A DNA stretch of 64,000 nucleotides from Methanomicrobiales archaeon HGW-Methanomicrobiales-3 (GCA_002839605.1 PGYK01000001.1:372001-436000); one strand, 5' to 3'; positions 6,664 through 16,417 are shown, numbered from the stretch's first letter. The notes: generated from the letters alone by a model not told the origin. A program made the numbers and translations.

Positions 6664-9600
6664 ATGATCTCTGTGCTGTACGTGGACGATGAACCCGACC
6701 TCTGCGAGCTGGGCCAGCTCTTCCTTGAGCAGTCCGGCGAAATGAAGGTCGATACCTGCACCTCTGCTAAGGAAGCTCTCGCCTCACCCGGATTCTCCCA
6801 GTATGACGCAGTCATCTCCGATTACCAGATGCCGGAGATGGACGGGATTGAGTTTTTACAGGCCGTGCGGGCAGAACACGGCGATCTCCCGTTCATCCTC
6901 TTCACCGGGCGGGGCAGGGAAGAGATCGTGATCGCGGCTATCAACCACGGGGTTGATTTTTATCTCCAGAAAGGCGGCGATCCCACCTCCCAGTTTGCCG
7001 AGCTTGCCCACAAGATCCGGATCGCGGTGGAACGGCGGCGTGCAAAGACTGCCCTGAAAAACTCCGAACACCGGTTTGCAGATATCATCAACTTCCTGCC
7101 CGACGCCACGTTTGCAATCGACCGGGAAGGGAAAGTGATCGCGTGGAACCGTGCCATGGAGGAGATGACGGATGTCCCTGCCGGGGAGATGCTGGGGAAG
7201 AGCGACCACGAGTACGGGCTGCCGTTCTACGGGGAGAAACGGCCGATTTTAATCGATCTTGTGTTCCGGGATGAGGAGGAGATCCGGACCCGGTATCCGT
7301 TTGTTGAGCGAAAAGAAGACAAGTTCATCTCGGAGATCTACATCCCGCGCCTGTATGGCGGAAAGGGGGCGTACCTGTGGTTCATCGCATCGCCCCTCTA
7401 TGATTCAGAGGGGGAGATTGTCGGGGCGGTTGAATCGATCCGGGACATCACGGACCGGAAGAGTGCAGAAGCGGCACTCTCCGAATCAGAGCAGCGGCTC
7501 AACAACATCATCAACTTCCTGCCCGACGCGACCCTGGCGGTAGATCTCGAGGGCCGGGTCATTGCATGGAACAAAGCAATCGAGGAGATGACGAATGTCC
7601 CTGCCGGGGAGATGCTGGGAAAGGGCGACCATGAATATGCCCTTCCGTTCTACGGAAAAAGGCGGAAGATCTTCCTTGACCTGATCTCCAATCCCGATGA
7701 TACCATTGCAGGTGAATACACGCATCTCGTACGGGAGAAGGATACCCTGATTGCCGAGACAAATCTCACCCGCCCGAAGGGTCAGAGTGTATCGCTGATG
7801 GTGAAGGCAAGCCCGCTCTATAACCGGCAGGGGGAGGTGGTCGGCGCTATCGAGTCGATGCGGGACATCACGGACCTGCGAAAAGCCGAGGAGGACGCAA
7901 TCCACACCCGAAAGGACTGGGAGACGATCTTCCGGGCCATCGGTCACCCGGCAATTATTCTTAACCCGGACAACCGGATCATCGATGCTAACGATGCCAT
8001 GGTTCGTGCCGCAAAACTGCCACTCTCTGACCTGCTTGGGAAGGCATGCTACGAGGTCTTCCATGCACCGGGGACAACCGCCCCCCCCAAACATTGCCCG
8101 TTCGAACAGGTAAAAACACACCCGATCACCGGGACCATGGAGGAGGACATCGAGGCGCTCGGAGGATATTATCATGTCAGCTGCACTCCCGTTTACACGG
8201 CAGACGGGACGCTTGAGAAGGTCATCCATATCGCCATGGACGTTACTGAACAGCGTCGGATCCGGGAGGAACTCACCGCAGCTTTGGAACAGATGACTGC
8301 ATCGCAGGAGCAGCTCAAAGCGCAGTTTGACGAGCTTGCAGCAAGCGAGCAGCGTATCCGCGAGAGCGAGGCAAAGTATCGCGAGCTTGCCGATTTGCTC
8401 CCCCAGGTAGTCTTCGAGATGGACCTTGACGGGAAGATAACGTACGCAAACGGGTATGCCCTCACTACGTTCGGTATGACCGGAGAAGGGCTTCCTGCGG
8501 GCATGCATGCCCTTGACGCGATCCACCCGTCCGATCACGGGCGCATCAGGGCGAACATGGAGAAGCTTGCCCGCGGCATCCCCTTTGACGATCACGAGTA
8601 CACCGCCGTTCGCTCTGACGGCTCACCCTTCCCCGTCGTTGTTTACAGTTCGCCCATCCATAAATCGGGACGGCTGATCGGGTTCAGGGGGATTATGGCC
8701 GACGTCTCGATTCTCAGGAAGGCCGAGGAGGCGCTCCGTGAGAGTGAGGAGAAGTACCGGATCCTCTTCAATAATGTCAACGACGCGATTTACCTGCATG
8801 AACTCCTGCCCGATGGTACTCCCGGCAGGTTCATTGAAGTTAACGAAGTGATGTGCACCCGCCTTGGTTATACCCGTGAGGAGCTGATCAGATTATCCGT
8901 CAGGGACATCGTCTCTTCAGCCCATCTTCCGAAAATGCAGGAGATCAGGGCCCGGATCCAGAAGGAGGGTCACCTGACCTTCATTGCCGAACACAAACGA
9001 AAAGACGCATCTCTCATCCCTGTGGAGGTCAACACCCGTCACTTCATCCTGAACCAAAAGCCCATTGTTCTTGCCTCGGCAAGGGATATCACAGATCGCC
9101 GGAGGCTCAAGGAAGAGAACCGCGTCCGCCAGCAGCAGCTGGACAACCTGCTCCAGAACGTTCCCGCAGGGATCTTCCGGACAACCATTGCACTGCCGGC
9201 ACAGCGGGTCATGGCAAATCCGGTGCTTGCCCAAATCTTCGGGTATGACTCCGTAGAGGAGTTCATGGCAAGCCCTCTTGATGAGTCCTATGTTGATAGT
9301 AAGGACCGGCAGGATATTGTCGAGCGCCTCCTCCGGGAAGGGGTTGTTTCAAACGCCGAGATACGGATGAAGAAGAAGGACGGCGAACACATCTGGGTCA
9401 GCATGTCAGCGGTTGCTGTTCCCGGCCCGGACGGTGCGATGCAGTACCTCGACGGGGTCCTCACGGATATCACGGCAAAAAAGAAAACCGAGGAGGCGCT
9501 CATCGAAGCCAACCGGAAGCTCAAGCTTCTCAACAGCGTCACCCGCCATGATATTACGAACCAGCTCCTCGCCCTCAATGGTTTCCTGCAGGTTGCATCA

Positions 9601-10137
9601 TCCAGGACAACGGATCCCGTGATGGTGGATTACCTCGCAAAGTTCCAGCGGATCGCCGAGACGATTTCGAGCCACATAGAATTTACAAGGGCATACCAGG
9701 AGCTGGGGATCAATGTCCCGGCATGGCTTCAGGTCGCTGACGTGATCAGGAAGACTCCGGGGAGCCATCCGGTTTCCTGTGACGGGTCCTGTCAGAAGAT
9801 CGAGATCTTTTCAGACCCAATGCTGGAACGCGTCTTTTTTAACCTGTTCGAGAATTCCGTCCGTCACGGGGAGCATGTAACAGGGATTGTGGTCCGTTGT
9901 GAACCGGCAGGGGAAAATCTCCGGATCATTATCGAGGATGACGGGGTCGGGATTCCCCAAAGCGATAAGGCGAAGATCTTCAACCGGGGGTTCGGGAAGA
10001 ACACGGGTCTTGGCCTCTTCCTGGTCAGGGAGATCCTTACCATCACCGGCATAACGATTGAGGAGACGGGGACGCCCGGTAACGGGGCGCGGTTCGAGAT
10101 GCTCGTCCCCAAAGGCGCATTCCGATACGGCGGGTAA
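6664..10137 (+). CDS. Hybrid sensor histidine kinase: receiver domain, six PAS-type domains, kinase core
   Basis: The 1157-residue cytoplasmic protein begins with a receiver domain (about 1-120) with Asp8, Asp9 and phosphoacceptor Asp53 in VISDYQMP. Six PAS-type domains follow to about residue 940; the first two are nearly duplicate copies (NFLPDAT...DVPAGEMLGK and NFLPDAT...NVPAGEMLGK). A coiled coil sits near residue 540. The kinase core has the phosphoacceptor in SVTRHDITNQ, an N-box FFNLFENSVRHG, and the G-boxes EDDGVGIP and GLGLFLVREI. No membrane segment is seen. A TATA-like TTTTTTATATTCC lies about 40 bases upstream. No DNA-binding response regulator is adjacent, so the output partner is unknown. 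Confidence 0.9.
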   Translation: MISVLYVDDEPDLCELGQLFLEQSGEMKVDTCTSAKEALASPGFSQYDAVISDYQMPEMDGIEFLQAVRAEHGDLPFILFTGRGREEIVIAAINHGVDFYLQKGGDPTSQFAELAHKIRIAVERRRAKTALKNSEHRFADIINFLPDATFAIDREGKVIAWNRAMEEMTDVPAGEMLGKSDHEYGLPFYGEKRPILIDLVFRDEEEIRTRYPFVERKEDKFISEIYIPRLYGGKGAYLWFIASPLYDSEGEIVGAVESIRDITDRKSAEAALSESEQRLNNIINFLPDATLAVDLEGRVIAWNKAIEEMTNVPAGEMLGKGDHEYALPFYGKRRKIFLDLISNPDDTIAGEYTHLVREKDTLIAETNLTRPKGQSVSLMVKASPLYNRQGEVVGAIESMRDITDLRKAEEDAIHTRKDWETIFRAIGHPAIILNPDNRIIDANDAMVRAAKLPLSDLLGKACYEVFHAPGTTAPPKHCPFEQVKTHPITGTMEEDIEALGGYYHVSCTPVYTADGTLEKVIHIAMDVTEQRRIREELTAALEQMTASQEQLKAQFDELAASEQRIRESEAKYRELADLLPQVVFEMDLDGKITYANGYALTTFGMTGEGLPAGMHALDAIHPSDHGRIRANMEKLARGIPFDDHEYTAVRSDGSPFPVVVYSSPIHKSGRLIGFRGIMADVSILRKAEEALRESEEKYRILFNNVNDAIYLHELLPDGTPGRFIEVNEVMCTRLGYTREELIRLSVRDIVSSAHLPKMQEIRARIQKEGHLTFIAEHKRKDASLIPVEVNTRHFILNQKPIVLASARDITDRRRLKEENRVRQQQLDNLLQNVPAGIFRTTIALPAQRVMANPVLAQIFGYDSVEEFMASPLDESYVDSKDRQDIVERLLREGVVSNAEIRMKKKDGEHIWVSMSAVAVPGPDGAMQYLDGVLTDITAKKKTEEALIEANRKLKLLNSVTRHDITNQLLALNGFLQVASSRTTDPVMVDYLAKFQRIAETISSHIEFTRAYQELGINVPAWLQVADVIRKTPGSHPVSCDGSCQKIEIFSDPMLERVFFNLFENSVRHGEHVTGIVVRCEPAGENLRIIIEDDGVGIPQSDKAKIFNRGFGKNTGLGLFLVREILTITGITIEETGTPGNGARFEMLVPKGAFRYGG

Positions 10138-10203
10138 ACCCCCTGTGCACGCGAACCTGGGGGAAAGCACCTCCCGGTCCGCAGGTGCAGCTCACTTCAG
10201 CAG

Positions 10204-13101
10204 TCACGGGCCTGTCGTGACCTTCCGGTAACCGTCCTTTGGCACGGTGATCTCAAACTGAACCCCACTTCCCGGCACCCCGTTCTCAGTGATGGAAATG
10301 CCGGTGATTGCGAGAATCTCCTGCGAGAGAAAGAGGCCAAGCCCGGTATGTTTGCCAAAACCTTTCCGGAAGAGCTTCTTTTTGTCAGCTTCCGTGATCC
10401 CCACCCCATTGTCGCGATAGGTTATGACAAGGCCAGTCTCCGTCTCACGGGCCGAAAATAACATCTCCGTGACATGCTCCCCGTGACGCTGCGAGTTCTC
10501 CATGAGGTTGAAGAAGACCTTGACGATCAGGGGGTCAGAAAAGATCTCGGTGTTGGAGACCTCGATGTGGATATCGACCCCTTCGGGGCTGAGCTGGTCT
10601 TTTGCCTCGTAAATGACGGACTCCGCATCCTGCCACCGCGGCGCATTGACCCCGATGTCCTGGTAATATTTCGTAAACTCGATCTGCCGCTGGATCGCCT
10701 CTGCCGCCTGGTCCTCTTTGTCGATGAATGCTTCGTACTGCGTGCCTTTGAGGTCTTCTTTTGAGAGTTCGAGATATGCCCGGAGGCCCATGATCTGGTT
10801 CAGGATATCGTGCCGGGTGATCGAAGAGAGCATGTTGAGCTTTTTGATCGCCCCTTTGAGCGCCTCCTCGATCTTCTTCCGCTCCGAGATATCCCGTATG
10901 ATCCCTTCTGTCCCCTCGTAATCGCCGCTCGTGTCCCGGCGCAGGCGGGCACTGATCGAGACCCAGAACGCCGACCCATCGGTCCTGACAAACTCGGTCT
11001 CCCAGTCCTGGACAACACCCCTGCCGGCCCTGAGCGCAGCAAGAAACTCTTCCCGTCGTGCAGGGTCTTTCCAGAGGGTAGTGACCGGTCTCCCTGCGAT
11101 GTCGTGGGGAGGAATGACCCGGAACATGGTTATGGCAGATGGGCTTGCCATGGCAATGCGGTTCTCGCGGTCCACCTGGAAGTATACGTCCTGGAGGTTC
11201 TCGATGATCCCCCGGTACCGCTCCTCGCTCTGCTGTAGTGCCTCTTCAGCACGTTTCCGTTCGGTAACGTCACGGTCTATCCCCCGGTACCCGGTAAACA
11301 CGCCGTCTTTTGAAAAGACCGGCACCCCGCTTGTCTCCAGTACGACCCCCTGCCCGTCCTTGCGGATGTTCCGGTTCTCGATTGCGGAGAACGGCAGGTG
11401 CCCGGCCATGTACGGGTCGAATATCACGTGCACGCGTTCCACCTCGTCCTGCGGCATGAAATCGAACGGTGTTCTGCCGATCACCTCATCGGGTGAATAC
11501 CCCAGCATCCCGCGTACCTGCGGGCTCGCGTAGGTATACGCGCCGGTCTCATCAACCTCCCAGATGAAATCATTGGTTGTCTCTACAAGCGACCGGAATT
11601 TCTGCTCGCTCTTCTGGAGCGCCTGTTCGGCATTGACCCGGGCGGTCACATCATGGATGACCCCCTCGATACCCTGTATGGTCCCCCGTGCGTCCTTGTA
11701 AAAGTGACTGCTCGATGTCACGTGCCGGGTCATGCCGAGCCGGTCTTTGAGCCGGAGCGGATATGCGTATACCGATCCTTTCTTTTTTAATGCTGCAAGG
11801 AACTGGTCACGTTCGGTCGGATCGGCGTACAGCACCGAGACGTTCTGCCCGATCAGGGATTCGGGGGAATCATACCCGCCTATCCGTATCCCGTTGGGGC
11901 TGACCATGGTGATGTTACCATCGAGATCCGTGCGGTAGAAGATGTCCTGCATGTTCTCGATGATGCTCCGGTAATTCTCTTCGCTCTCCCGCAGTGCCAG
12001 TTCGGCCCGGATCCTCTCGGCAATCTCCATCTCGCGGGCCTTCATGGCAAGACTCAGGTCAGTATGCGTGCGGGCGATGGTGATGGCAAGCCCGGCAATC
12101 TGGCTGATGAAATGGGTCAGGTTGATGTATTCATCCCGTGCTTCCGGAATCGAGACATGGTCAACCGAGAGGGTGCCGATCAAACTCCCGCCCGACTCCA
12201 CGGAAAAGAGGAAACTCTCCCCGTCTTCATTCCGGAAATAAAGTTGGGACGGATCTCTCTTCTGCCCGAAATGTGCCGGAGAAGGGTAGGCATGCGGGGG
12301 GATGCTCAGGATCTCGCCGGATCCCTGGTCGGTTGCCGGCAGGAACCCGACGCTCTTTGGCGAACAGATGGTGACGATCAGGTCAAGCACGTGATGGATG
12401 ACGGTCTTCTCGTCATGGATCCCGATGAGCCTGCCGGTAAGGTCAGCGACCATCGAGTAATCGGCCACGCGTTTCTCGGCCTGGCGGAGGGTTGATGCAC
12501 AGGATCCTCTCTCCTGAACTATCTGCCACTTACGGTATTCTGCGTTCAGGAGGCAGCTGAAATGCGCAAGGCCAACGGGGAGTGTCCGTGCAGGAAGCCC
12601 CGTAAAATCAGAGAACTCTGCAAGGACTGGCCCGGTACCGGCATGAACCCCCGTCTCAAGGAGAACGATTTCGGTAAGCGATTCGCCAAACATCTGCCGT
12701 GCAGTGGAACTGTCAAGCCCGTCACTCTCTGCATTCTGCCTCCACCGCATGAGCCAGCCGGGGAGGATCAGGTACGACCCCCGCTTCCGGAAATCTTCCA
12801 CGAGTGCTTCAGGAAGAAAGAACTGTGCCCCGGAACCTGTCAGCACGAGCGAAGGGTTATCTTTGACATCCCGGGGGATATCCATGGTGTTGGCGCACCC
12901 GCACCCGCAGAGGCAGATCGCGTTACCTGCCCCGGCCTGCTGTCCGAACTGGTCTTTTATGGTATCCCACACGGACCGGACATGGCCGCAGTGGAAGGGA
13001 AAGGACAGAGCCACTGCAAGGGGCATATCAGCGGAGGACAGTATTGCATCCACCTCGGGCCGGATATTTTCGCAGCAGAGGATGACGAACCGTTCTTCCA
13101 T
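10204..13101 (-). CDS. Sensor histidine kinase with DUF1638-like N-terminus, GAF and three PAS domains
   Basis: The 965-residue protein ends the corrinoid operon, starting 3 bases after the methyltransferase gene. Residues 1-205 resemble DUF1638: an early FVILCCENIRPEV strand, a cysteine-rich CLCGCGC segment, SYLILPGWL, and a late VLLETGVHAGTG segment. A GAF-type domain follows at about 215-345, then PAS domains at about 375-490, 500-620 and 625-745. The kinase core carries SITRHDILNQ, the N-box FFNLMENSQRHG and GLGLFLSQEI. No transmembrane helix is present. DUF1638 proteins are commonly encoded beside corrinoid methyltransferases, so the kinase may read methyl-corrinoid status. That role is inference; the DUF1638 match is by eye. 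Confidence 0.85.
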   Translation of the reverse strand: MEERFVILCCENIRPEVDAILSSADMPLAVALSFPFHCGHVRSVWDTIKDQFGQQAGAGNAICLCGCGCANTMDIPRDVKDNPSLVLTGSGAQFFLPEALVEDFRKRGSYLILPGWLMRWRQNAESDGLDSSTARQMFGESLTEIVLLETGVHAGTGPVLAEFSDFTGLPARTLPVGLAHFSCLLNAEYRKWQIVQERGSCASTLRQAEKRVADYSMVADLTGRLIGIHDEKTVIHHVLDLIVTICSPKSVGFLPATDQGSGEILSIPPHAYPSPAHFGQKRDPSQLYFRNEDGESFLFSVESGGSLIGTLSVDHVSIPEARDEYINLTHFISQIAGLAITIARTHTDLSLAMKAREMEIAERIRAELALRESEENYRSIIENMQDIFYRTDLDGNITMVSPNGIRIGGYDSPESLIGQNVSVLYADPTERDQFLAALKKKGSVYAYPLRLKDRLGMTRHVTSSSHFYKDARGTIQGIEGVIHDVTARVNAEQALQKSEQKFRSLVETTNDFIWEVDETGAYTYASPQVRGMLGYSPDEVIGRTPFDFMPQDEVERVHVIFDPYMAGHLPFSAIENRNIRKDGQGVVLETSGVPVFSKDGVFTGYRGIDRDVTERKRAEEALQQSEERYRGIIENLQDVYFQVDRENRIAMASPSAITMFRVIPPHDIAGRPVTTLWKDPARREEFLAALRAGRGVVQDWETEFVRTDGSAFWVSISARLRRDTSGDYEGTEGIIRDISERKKIEEALKGAIKKLNMLSSITRHDILNQIMGLRAYLELSKEDLKGTQYEAFIDKEDQAAEAIQRQIEFTKYYQDIGVNAPRWQDAESVIYEAKDQLSPEGVDIHIEVSNTEIFSDPLIVKVFFNLMENSQRHGEHVTEMLFSARETETGLVITYRDNGVGITEADKKKLFRKGFGKHTGLGLFLSQEILAITGISITENGVPGSGVQFEITVPKDGYRKVTTGP

Positions 13102-13104
13102 TGG

Positions 13105-14145
13105 TCACTCCGCAAGGGGGTACGTGCCGTATTTTTTCACCGCGGAGCTAATCGCCATCAGGACACGGTCAGGGACCTGCCAGGGAATCTCACCGTGGTT
13201 GTCCGAGAGGATAAACCCGCCCCCCTTTCCTGCCCGGGCGATTGTCTCTCTCACCCTTGCCTCTGCAATCTCCGGCGTCCAGCGCCGCATTTCGATACCG
13301 TTGAGGTTCCCAAGCACGGTGAGCCGTTTGTTGCAGGCCTGTTTCACCTCACCGATGTTCTCAAGGGCGCTTGTCCCGACAATGGCGGTGCCGGTGGTGG
13401 CAAGATCATCGATGATAGCAAGTGCGCGGCCGGAGGCGAGGTGAGTCGCTGTCGGCCCCTTGATCCGGGCGATCGTCTCCTTTGCAACCACCATGCCGGT
13501 CTTCCGGTACAGTTCCGGCGGGACACTGGTCGGGGACGAGACCGGGTCGAAGTAACAGATGGCGTGGGCGCCGGCTTCCAGCTGGGCATTTGCCCAGTCA
13601 ATACAGAACTGTTGGTTCTTCTTCATCAGCTCCCAGAACAGGTCCTTTTGCGTGTACATCAGGTCCAGATATGGTTCGAAGCCCATCTGCATTACCGGGA
13701 CCGAGAACGGCGACATCACAACACCGACAACCGGGATCTTGCCGGCAGATTGTGCTGCAAGCCCCCGGATACAGTCGGTAATCTTTTTGAGGCTTTCACA
13801 CGATGCGACTTCCGGCACGTCAATGGATACGATATCCTGCGGGGAGCGGATGATCGGTCGCCCCGCATTGGGCGGTCCGTCTGTGATATAGATGACATCG
13901 CCACCCCATGCTTCGACTTCTGCGGAGGCATAGAAGAACGGGTAATAACAATCGCTATCATATTTTTTCTGGAGAATCGTCTGCCCCCTGATGACATTCT
14001 CTGCCCGGGAGTAGTATTCCCGGATGGATAGGTTCAGCTCTTTTGCCCCGTGCATCGTGGTCAGGAGAAAGAGCGGGACCCGGTCCGGCTCTTTCTGGCC
14101 GATAGCAGTCATCGTGCGCTCGAATGGTGTCATGATATCGGTCAT
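13105..14145 (-). CDS. UroD-superfamily corrinoid methyltransferase homologue (MtaA/MtbA-like)
   Basis: The 346-residue protein follows the uroporphyrinogen-decarboxylase fold used by methylcobamide:coenzyme M methyltransferases. The start MTPFERTMTAIGQKEPDRVP is typical. Its ATG overlaps the stop of the corrinoid-protein gene by 4 bases, which couples the two. In MtaA/MtbA a zinc ion activates CoM through an HxC...C triad. Here the first motif reads THLASG (His235, Ala at the Cys position) and the second reads DNHGEIP (His317 where Cys is usual). It may therefore use another metal geometry or methyl acceptor, or be purely regulatory. I leave the gene symbol empty for that reason. Confidence 0.8.
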   Translation of the reverse strand: MTDIMTPFERTMTAIGQKEPDRVPLFLLTTMHGAKELNLSIREYYSRAENVIRGQTILQKKYDSDCYYPFFYASAEVEAWGGDVIYITDGPPNAGRPIIRSPQDIVSIDVPEVASCESLKKITDCIRGLAAQSAGKIPVVGVVMSPFSVPVMQMGFEPYLDLMYTQKDLFWELMKKNQQFCIDWANAQLEAGAHAICYFDPVSSPTSVPPELYRKTGMVVAKETIARIKGPTATHLASGRALAIIDDLATTGTAIVGTSALENIGEVKQACNKRLTVLGNLNGIEMRRWTPEIAEARVRETIARAGKGGGFILSDNHGEIPWQVPDRVLMAISSAVKKYGTYPLAE

Positions 14146-14801
14146 TGCCCATCACCCCCCGCCATCTCCTTCACCAGCGCAAGTGTGTCGGATGCCGTAT
14201 GTCCCATGGCATCGGCACCAACTTCATGCCAGAGTGTGGAGTCGAAGTTGAAGGGTGCTCCCCCGACGATCACCTTTGTCTGTGGCTGCGCTTTTTTAAT
14301 TTCTGCAATCGCTTGTTTTGCCCGGAGGGCTGCCGGAAGCATCAGGGTGGAGATGAGGAGGATCCTGATGTTATCCTTCGCGACCAGCTTCACGAGATCT
14401 TCAGCCATGACCCCGTGGCCGTAATCGGAGATCTCGTACCCTCCGGCCCGGAGCACTGAAACAACGATCCTCTTCCCGAGCGTATGGTGGTCCTCGAGCA
14501 CCGCGATTGCCATCTTCGGCTGTCCGATCCGCTGCGGGTCCCCGGGCGGGAGCATGGCGTCCACGATCTCCTCGCAGATCCGCCCGCTCATGTACACCTG
14601 CGAGAGCGCGACATCGCCAGCCTCCCATCGGCGGCCTACCTCCTCGAGTGCCGGCACAACGAGTGTCTCAAGGCACACGAACGGGGAACCGGGCGTGCAG
14701 GTCTCTTTGACGATCCTTCCCGCTTTCACCCGGTCAACAGAAAGGAGAGCCTCCTCCATCTCTGCGAGATTGGCTGATGGCGGGGCAACAGGACTTGTCA
14801 T
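14142..14801 (-). CDS. Corrinoid (B12-binding) methyltransferase protein
   Basis: The 219-residue protein has the two-domain layout of methyltransferase corrinoid subunits. Residues 10-90 form the helical cap domain. The B12-binding Rossmann domain follows, with the DxHxxG motif as EDHHTLG (Asp104, His106, Gly109), where His106 would be the lower cobalt ligand. Later GHGVMAEDLV and VGGAPFNF match the fold. Such proteins carry methyl groups between a substrate-specific methyltransferase and an acceptor enzyme. No substrate methyltransferase (MtaB, MtmB, MtsB type) is present here; the next gene is the UroD-type partner and the third is a sensor kinase. Confidence 0.9.
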   Translation of the reverse strand: MTSPVAPPSANLAEMEEALLSVDRVKAGRIVKETCTPGSPFVCLETLVVPALEEVGRRWEAGDVALSQVYMSGRICEEIVDAMLPPGDPQRIGQPKMAIAVLEDHHTLGKRIVVSVLRAGGYEISDYGHGVMAEDLVKLVAKDNIRILLISTLMLPAALRAKQAIAEIKKAQPQTKVIVGGAPFNFDSTLWHEVGADAMGHTASDTLALVKEMAGGDGQ

Positions 14802-14821
14802 ACGGGGAAATGCCCTGTGAT

Positions 14822-14835
14822 GCTATAAAAATATG
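14822..14835 (-). promoter_or_regulatory. TATA box of the corrinoid operon
   Basis: On the minus strand ATATTTTTATAGC is centred about 27 bases before the ATG of the corrinoid-protein gene. That implies a nearly leaderless transcript covering the three-gene operon. Confidence 0.6.
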
Positions 14836-14874
14836 GTGGCAGGGCCGCCCCTTTGAAAAACCGGAAGGGGATGG

Positions 14875-16269
14875 TTATCCAAACCCCCCGGACCGGCCCA
14901 TTTTCTTATCGAGCCAGTCGAATTTCCCGGCAAACGACTGCGCAAATGCCCCGAGCTGGCAGTGGGAGCCGGCACCGTATTCATCGGAGAAGATCATCAG
15001 TTCCTTATCACAGGTAAGGTGGTCGTAGAGCGCCTGTGCCTGCACCATTCCCGGGTCGAAATGGTCGGTCTTTCCGGCAGTTACCAGCGTGGGGCAACGG
15101 ATCTTTTCTGCGGAACCTTCCAGGGTCATATCCATCCATTTCGCCCAGAATAGTGCCGGTGAACTCGCGTTGAAAACATACATCCCGTTCTCATTCAGCC
15201 AGCGGGTGCCGGTGTCCCGTGCCATTGCCTGCCGGATCTCATTGTTGAATGCAGCCGGATCCGTTTCCAGCCATTCCTGCAGTTCCTTCTCCGTCATGTT
15301 CGCGGTGGGTCCGCCTCCCTTTTTCATGCCTTTTAGGAGGTTTAGCCCGACATCATAGGTGCCTGCGTCAGCTACAAGGGCTGAAATACGGGGCTCGTAG
15401 GCTGCACCCCGGGGGGCAAGGTACCCGCCAAGCGAGATCCCCCAGAGCGCGATCCGGTCGCTGTCGACATCGGGGCGGGCCACCGCATAATCCACCACCG
15501 GAGTAATCACATTCTCCCAGTCGGCCCGGAACGGGAGGTGCCGGACACGGATGATTTCGCCCTGCCCCGGACCCTCGAAGGTCAGGACATTGTATCCCCG
15601 TTTCAACCCTTCCATGGCGTACGGGTGGAGTTCCTCCTGGCACCCATCAAAGCCGGTCTGGACGATCAGGAGCGGCCGGGGTTTTTTAGCGTCATCGACC
15701 TTGTAGAAATAGCCCGGCAGGGTGGTGTTTTCGTAGGGGATGGCAACGATCTCGTACGGCACGGTGTCCAGCGCGAGCGCGTCACGGAATGCCTCCCGGC
15801 TCATCCCCCACGTTTCCACGATGCGGGGATCGGACGTGTTCCCGTGCAGGAAGAACTCGGAGGTGCGGTAGTACGTGGCGGCACGATAGTAAGCCTCCCG
15901 TGCGGTAACGGTATGGCCTGCCGCAAGACTCTCGTCCCCCGCTGCCCGGAAATGGTCCGCGGTCTTCTTCCACTCGGTGTACCAGCTCTCGACGTCCCCC
16001 TCTTTGATCCGGGACGCCGTGGCAAGGCACTCGCCGATGTCAGCTTCTCCGGCATACGTGGCGGCAAGTGTGCGTTCCAGTTCGAACGCGAACTCGGAAT
16101 CGGTAAAGACAAGGGTGGGGCAGGTGGAGCTCTGCGGCACGTCGGCCCGGGTCGATGGAACAGGTGCCGGGGACTCGCCCGCAGGAGCCATGCAGCCCGA
16201 AAATGCCGCAAGGATGGCAGCGATGCAGAGCGTGACGACCAAAAAAAGCCCCGGACCAGAACGTTTCAT
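14875..16269 (-). CDS. Exported alpha/beta-hydrolase lipoprotein
   Basis: The 464-residue product has a signal peptide ending in the lipobox-like FSGC (Cys near residue 26), so it is probably anchored outside the cell. An all-helical region (about 50-170) precedes an alpha/beta-hydrolase domain. The nucleophile elbow is WGISLGGYLA, the oxyanion region is LLIVQTGFDG, and the C-terminal TAGKTDHFDP and AGSHCQLG supply the acid and the histidine. The layout resembles FrsA/DUF1100-type esterases and dipeptidyl-peptidase-like hydrolases. Substrate unknown. It lies upstream of the corrinoid operon on the same strand, separated by 73 bases that hold that operon's own TATA box. Confidence 0.8.
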   Translation of the reverse strand: MKRSGPGLFLVVTLCIAAILAAFSGCMAPAGESPAPVPSTRADVPQSSTCPTLVFTDSEFAFELERTLAATYAGEADIGECLATASRIKEGDVESWYTEWKKTADHFRAAGDESLAAGHTVTAREAYYRAATYYRTSEFFLHGNTSDPRIVETWGMSREAFRDALALDTVPYEIVAIPYENTTLPGYFYKVDDAKKPRPLLIVQTGFDGCQEELHPYAMEGLKRGYNVLTFEGPGQGEIIRVRHLPFRADWENVITPVVDYAVARPDVDSDRIALWGISLGGYLAPRGAAYEPRISALVADAGTYDVGLNLLKGMKKGGGPTANMTEKELQEWLETDPAAFNNEIRQAMARDTGTRWLNENGMYVFNASSPALFWAKWMDMTLEGSAEKIRCPTLVTAGKTDHFDPGMVQAQALYDHLTCDKELMIFSDEYGAGSHCQLGAFAQSFAGKFDWLDKKMGRSGGFG

Positions 16270-16342
16270 GGAAGAGTGATCCCGTTGCAGGGAAGATAAT
16301 AATTGCGAAGCTCCGCTGGGGGAGATGAAATGGTAAAAGAAA

Positions 16343-16417
16343 CGGGCCTGAAGGGATTTGAACCCTTGACCTGCGGATTAAGAGTCCGCCGCTATGCCGA
16401 ACTAAGCTACAGACCCG
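16343..16417 (-). tRNA. tRNA-Lys (anticodon CTT)
   Basis: The minus strand folds into a full 75-base cloverleaf. The acceptor arms CGGGTCT and AGGCCCG pair with one G-U. The anticodon stem GCGGA/TCCGC encloses loop CTCTTAA, giving anticodon CTT for AAG codons. The T-arm contains GGTTCAAATCC. The 3' CCA is not encoded, and no intron is seen. Confidence 0.95.

Noticed and set aside
12562-14031. Open frame of 489 codons on the plus strand
   Set aside because: It runs antisense to the methyltransferase and kinase genes and lacks any recognisable domain; its composition is that of a GC-rich shadow frame.
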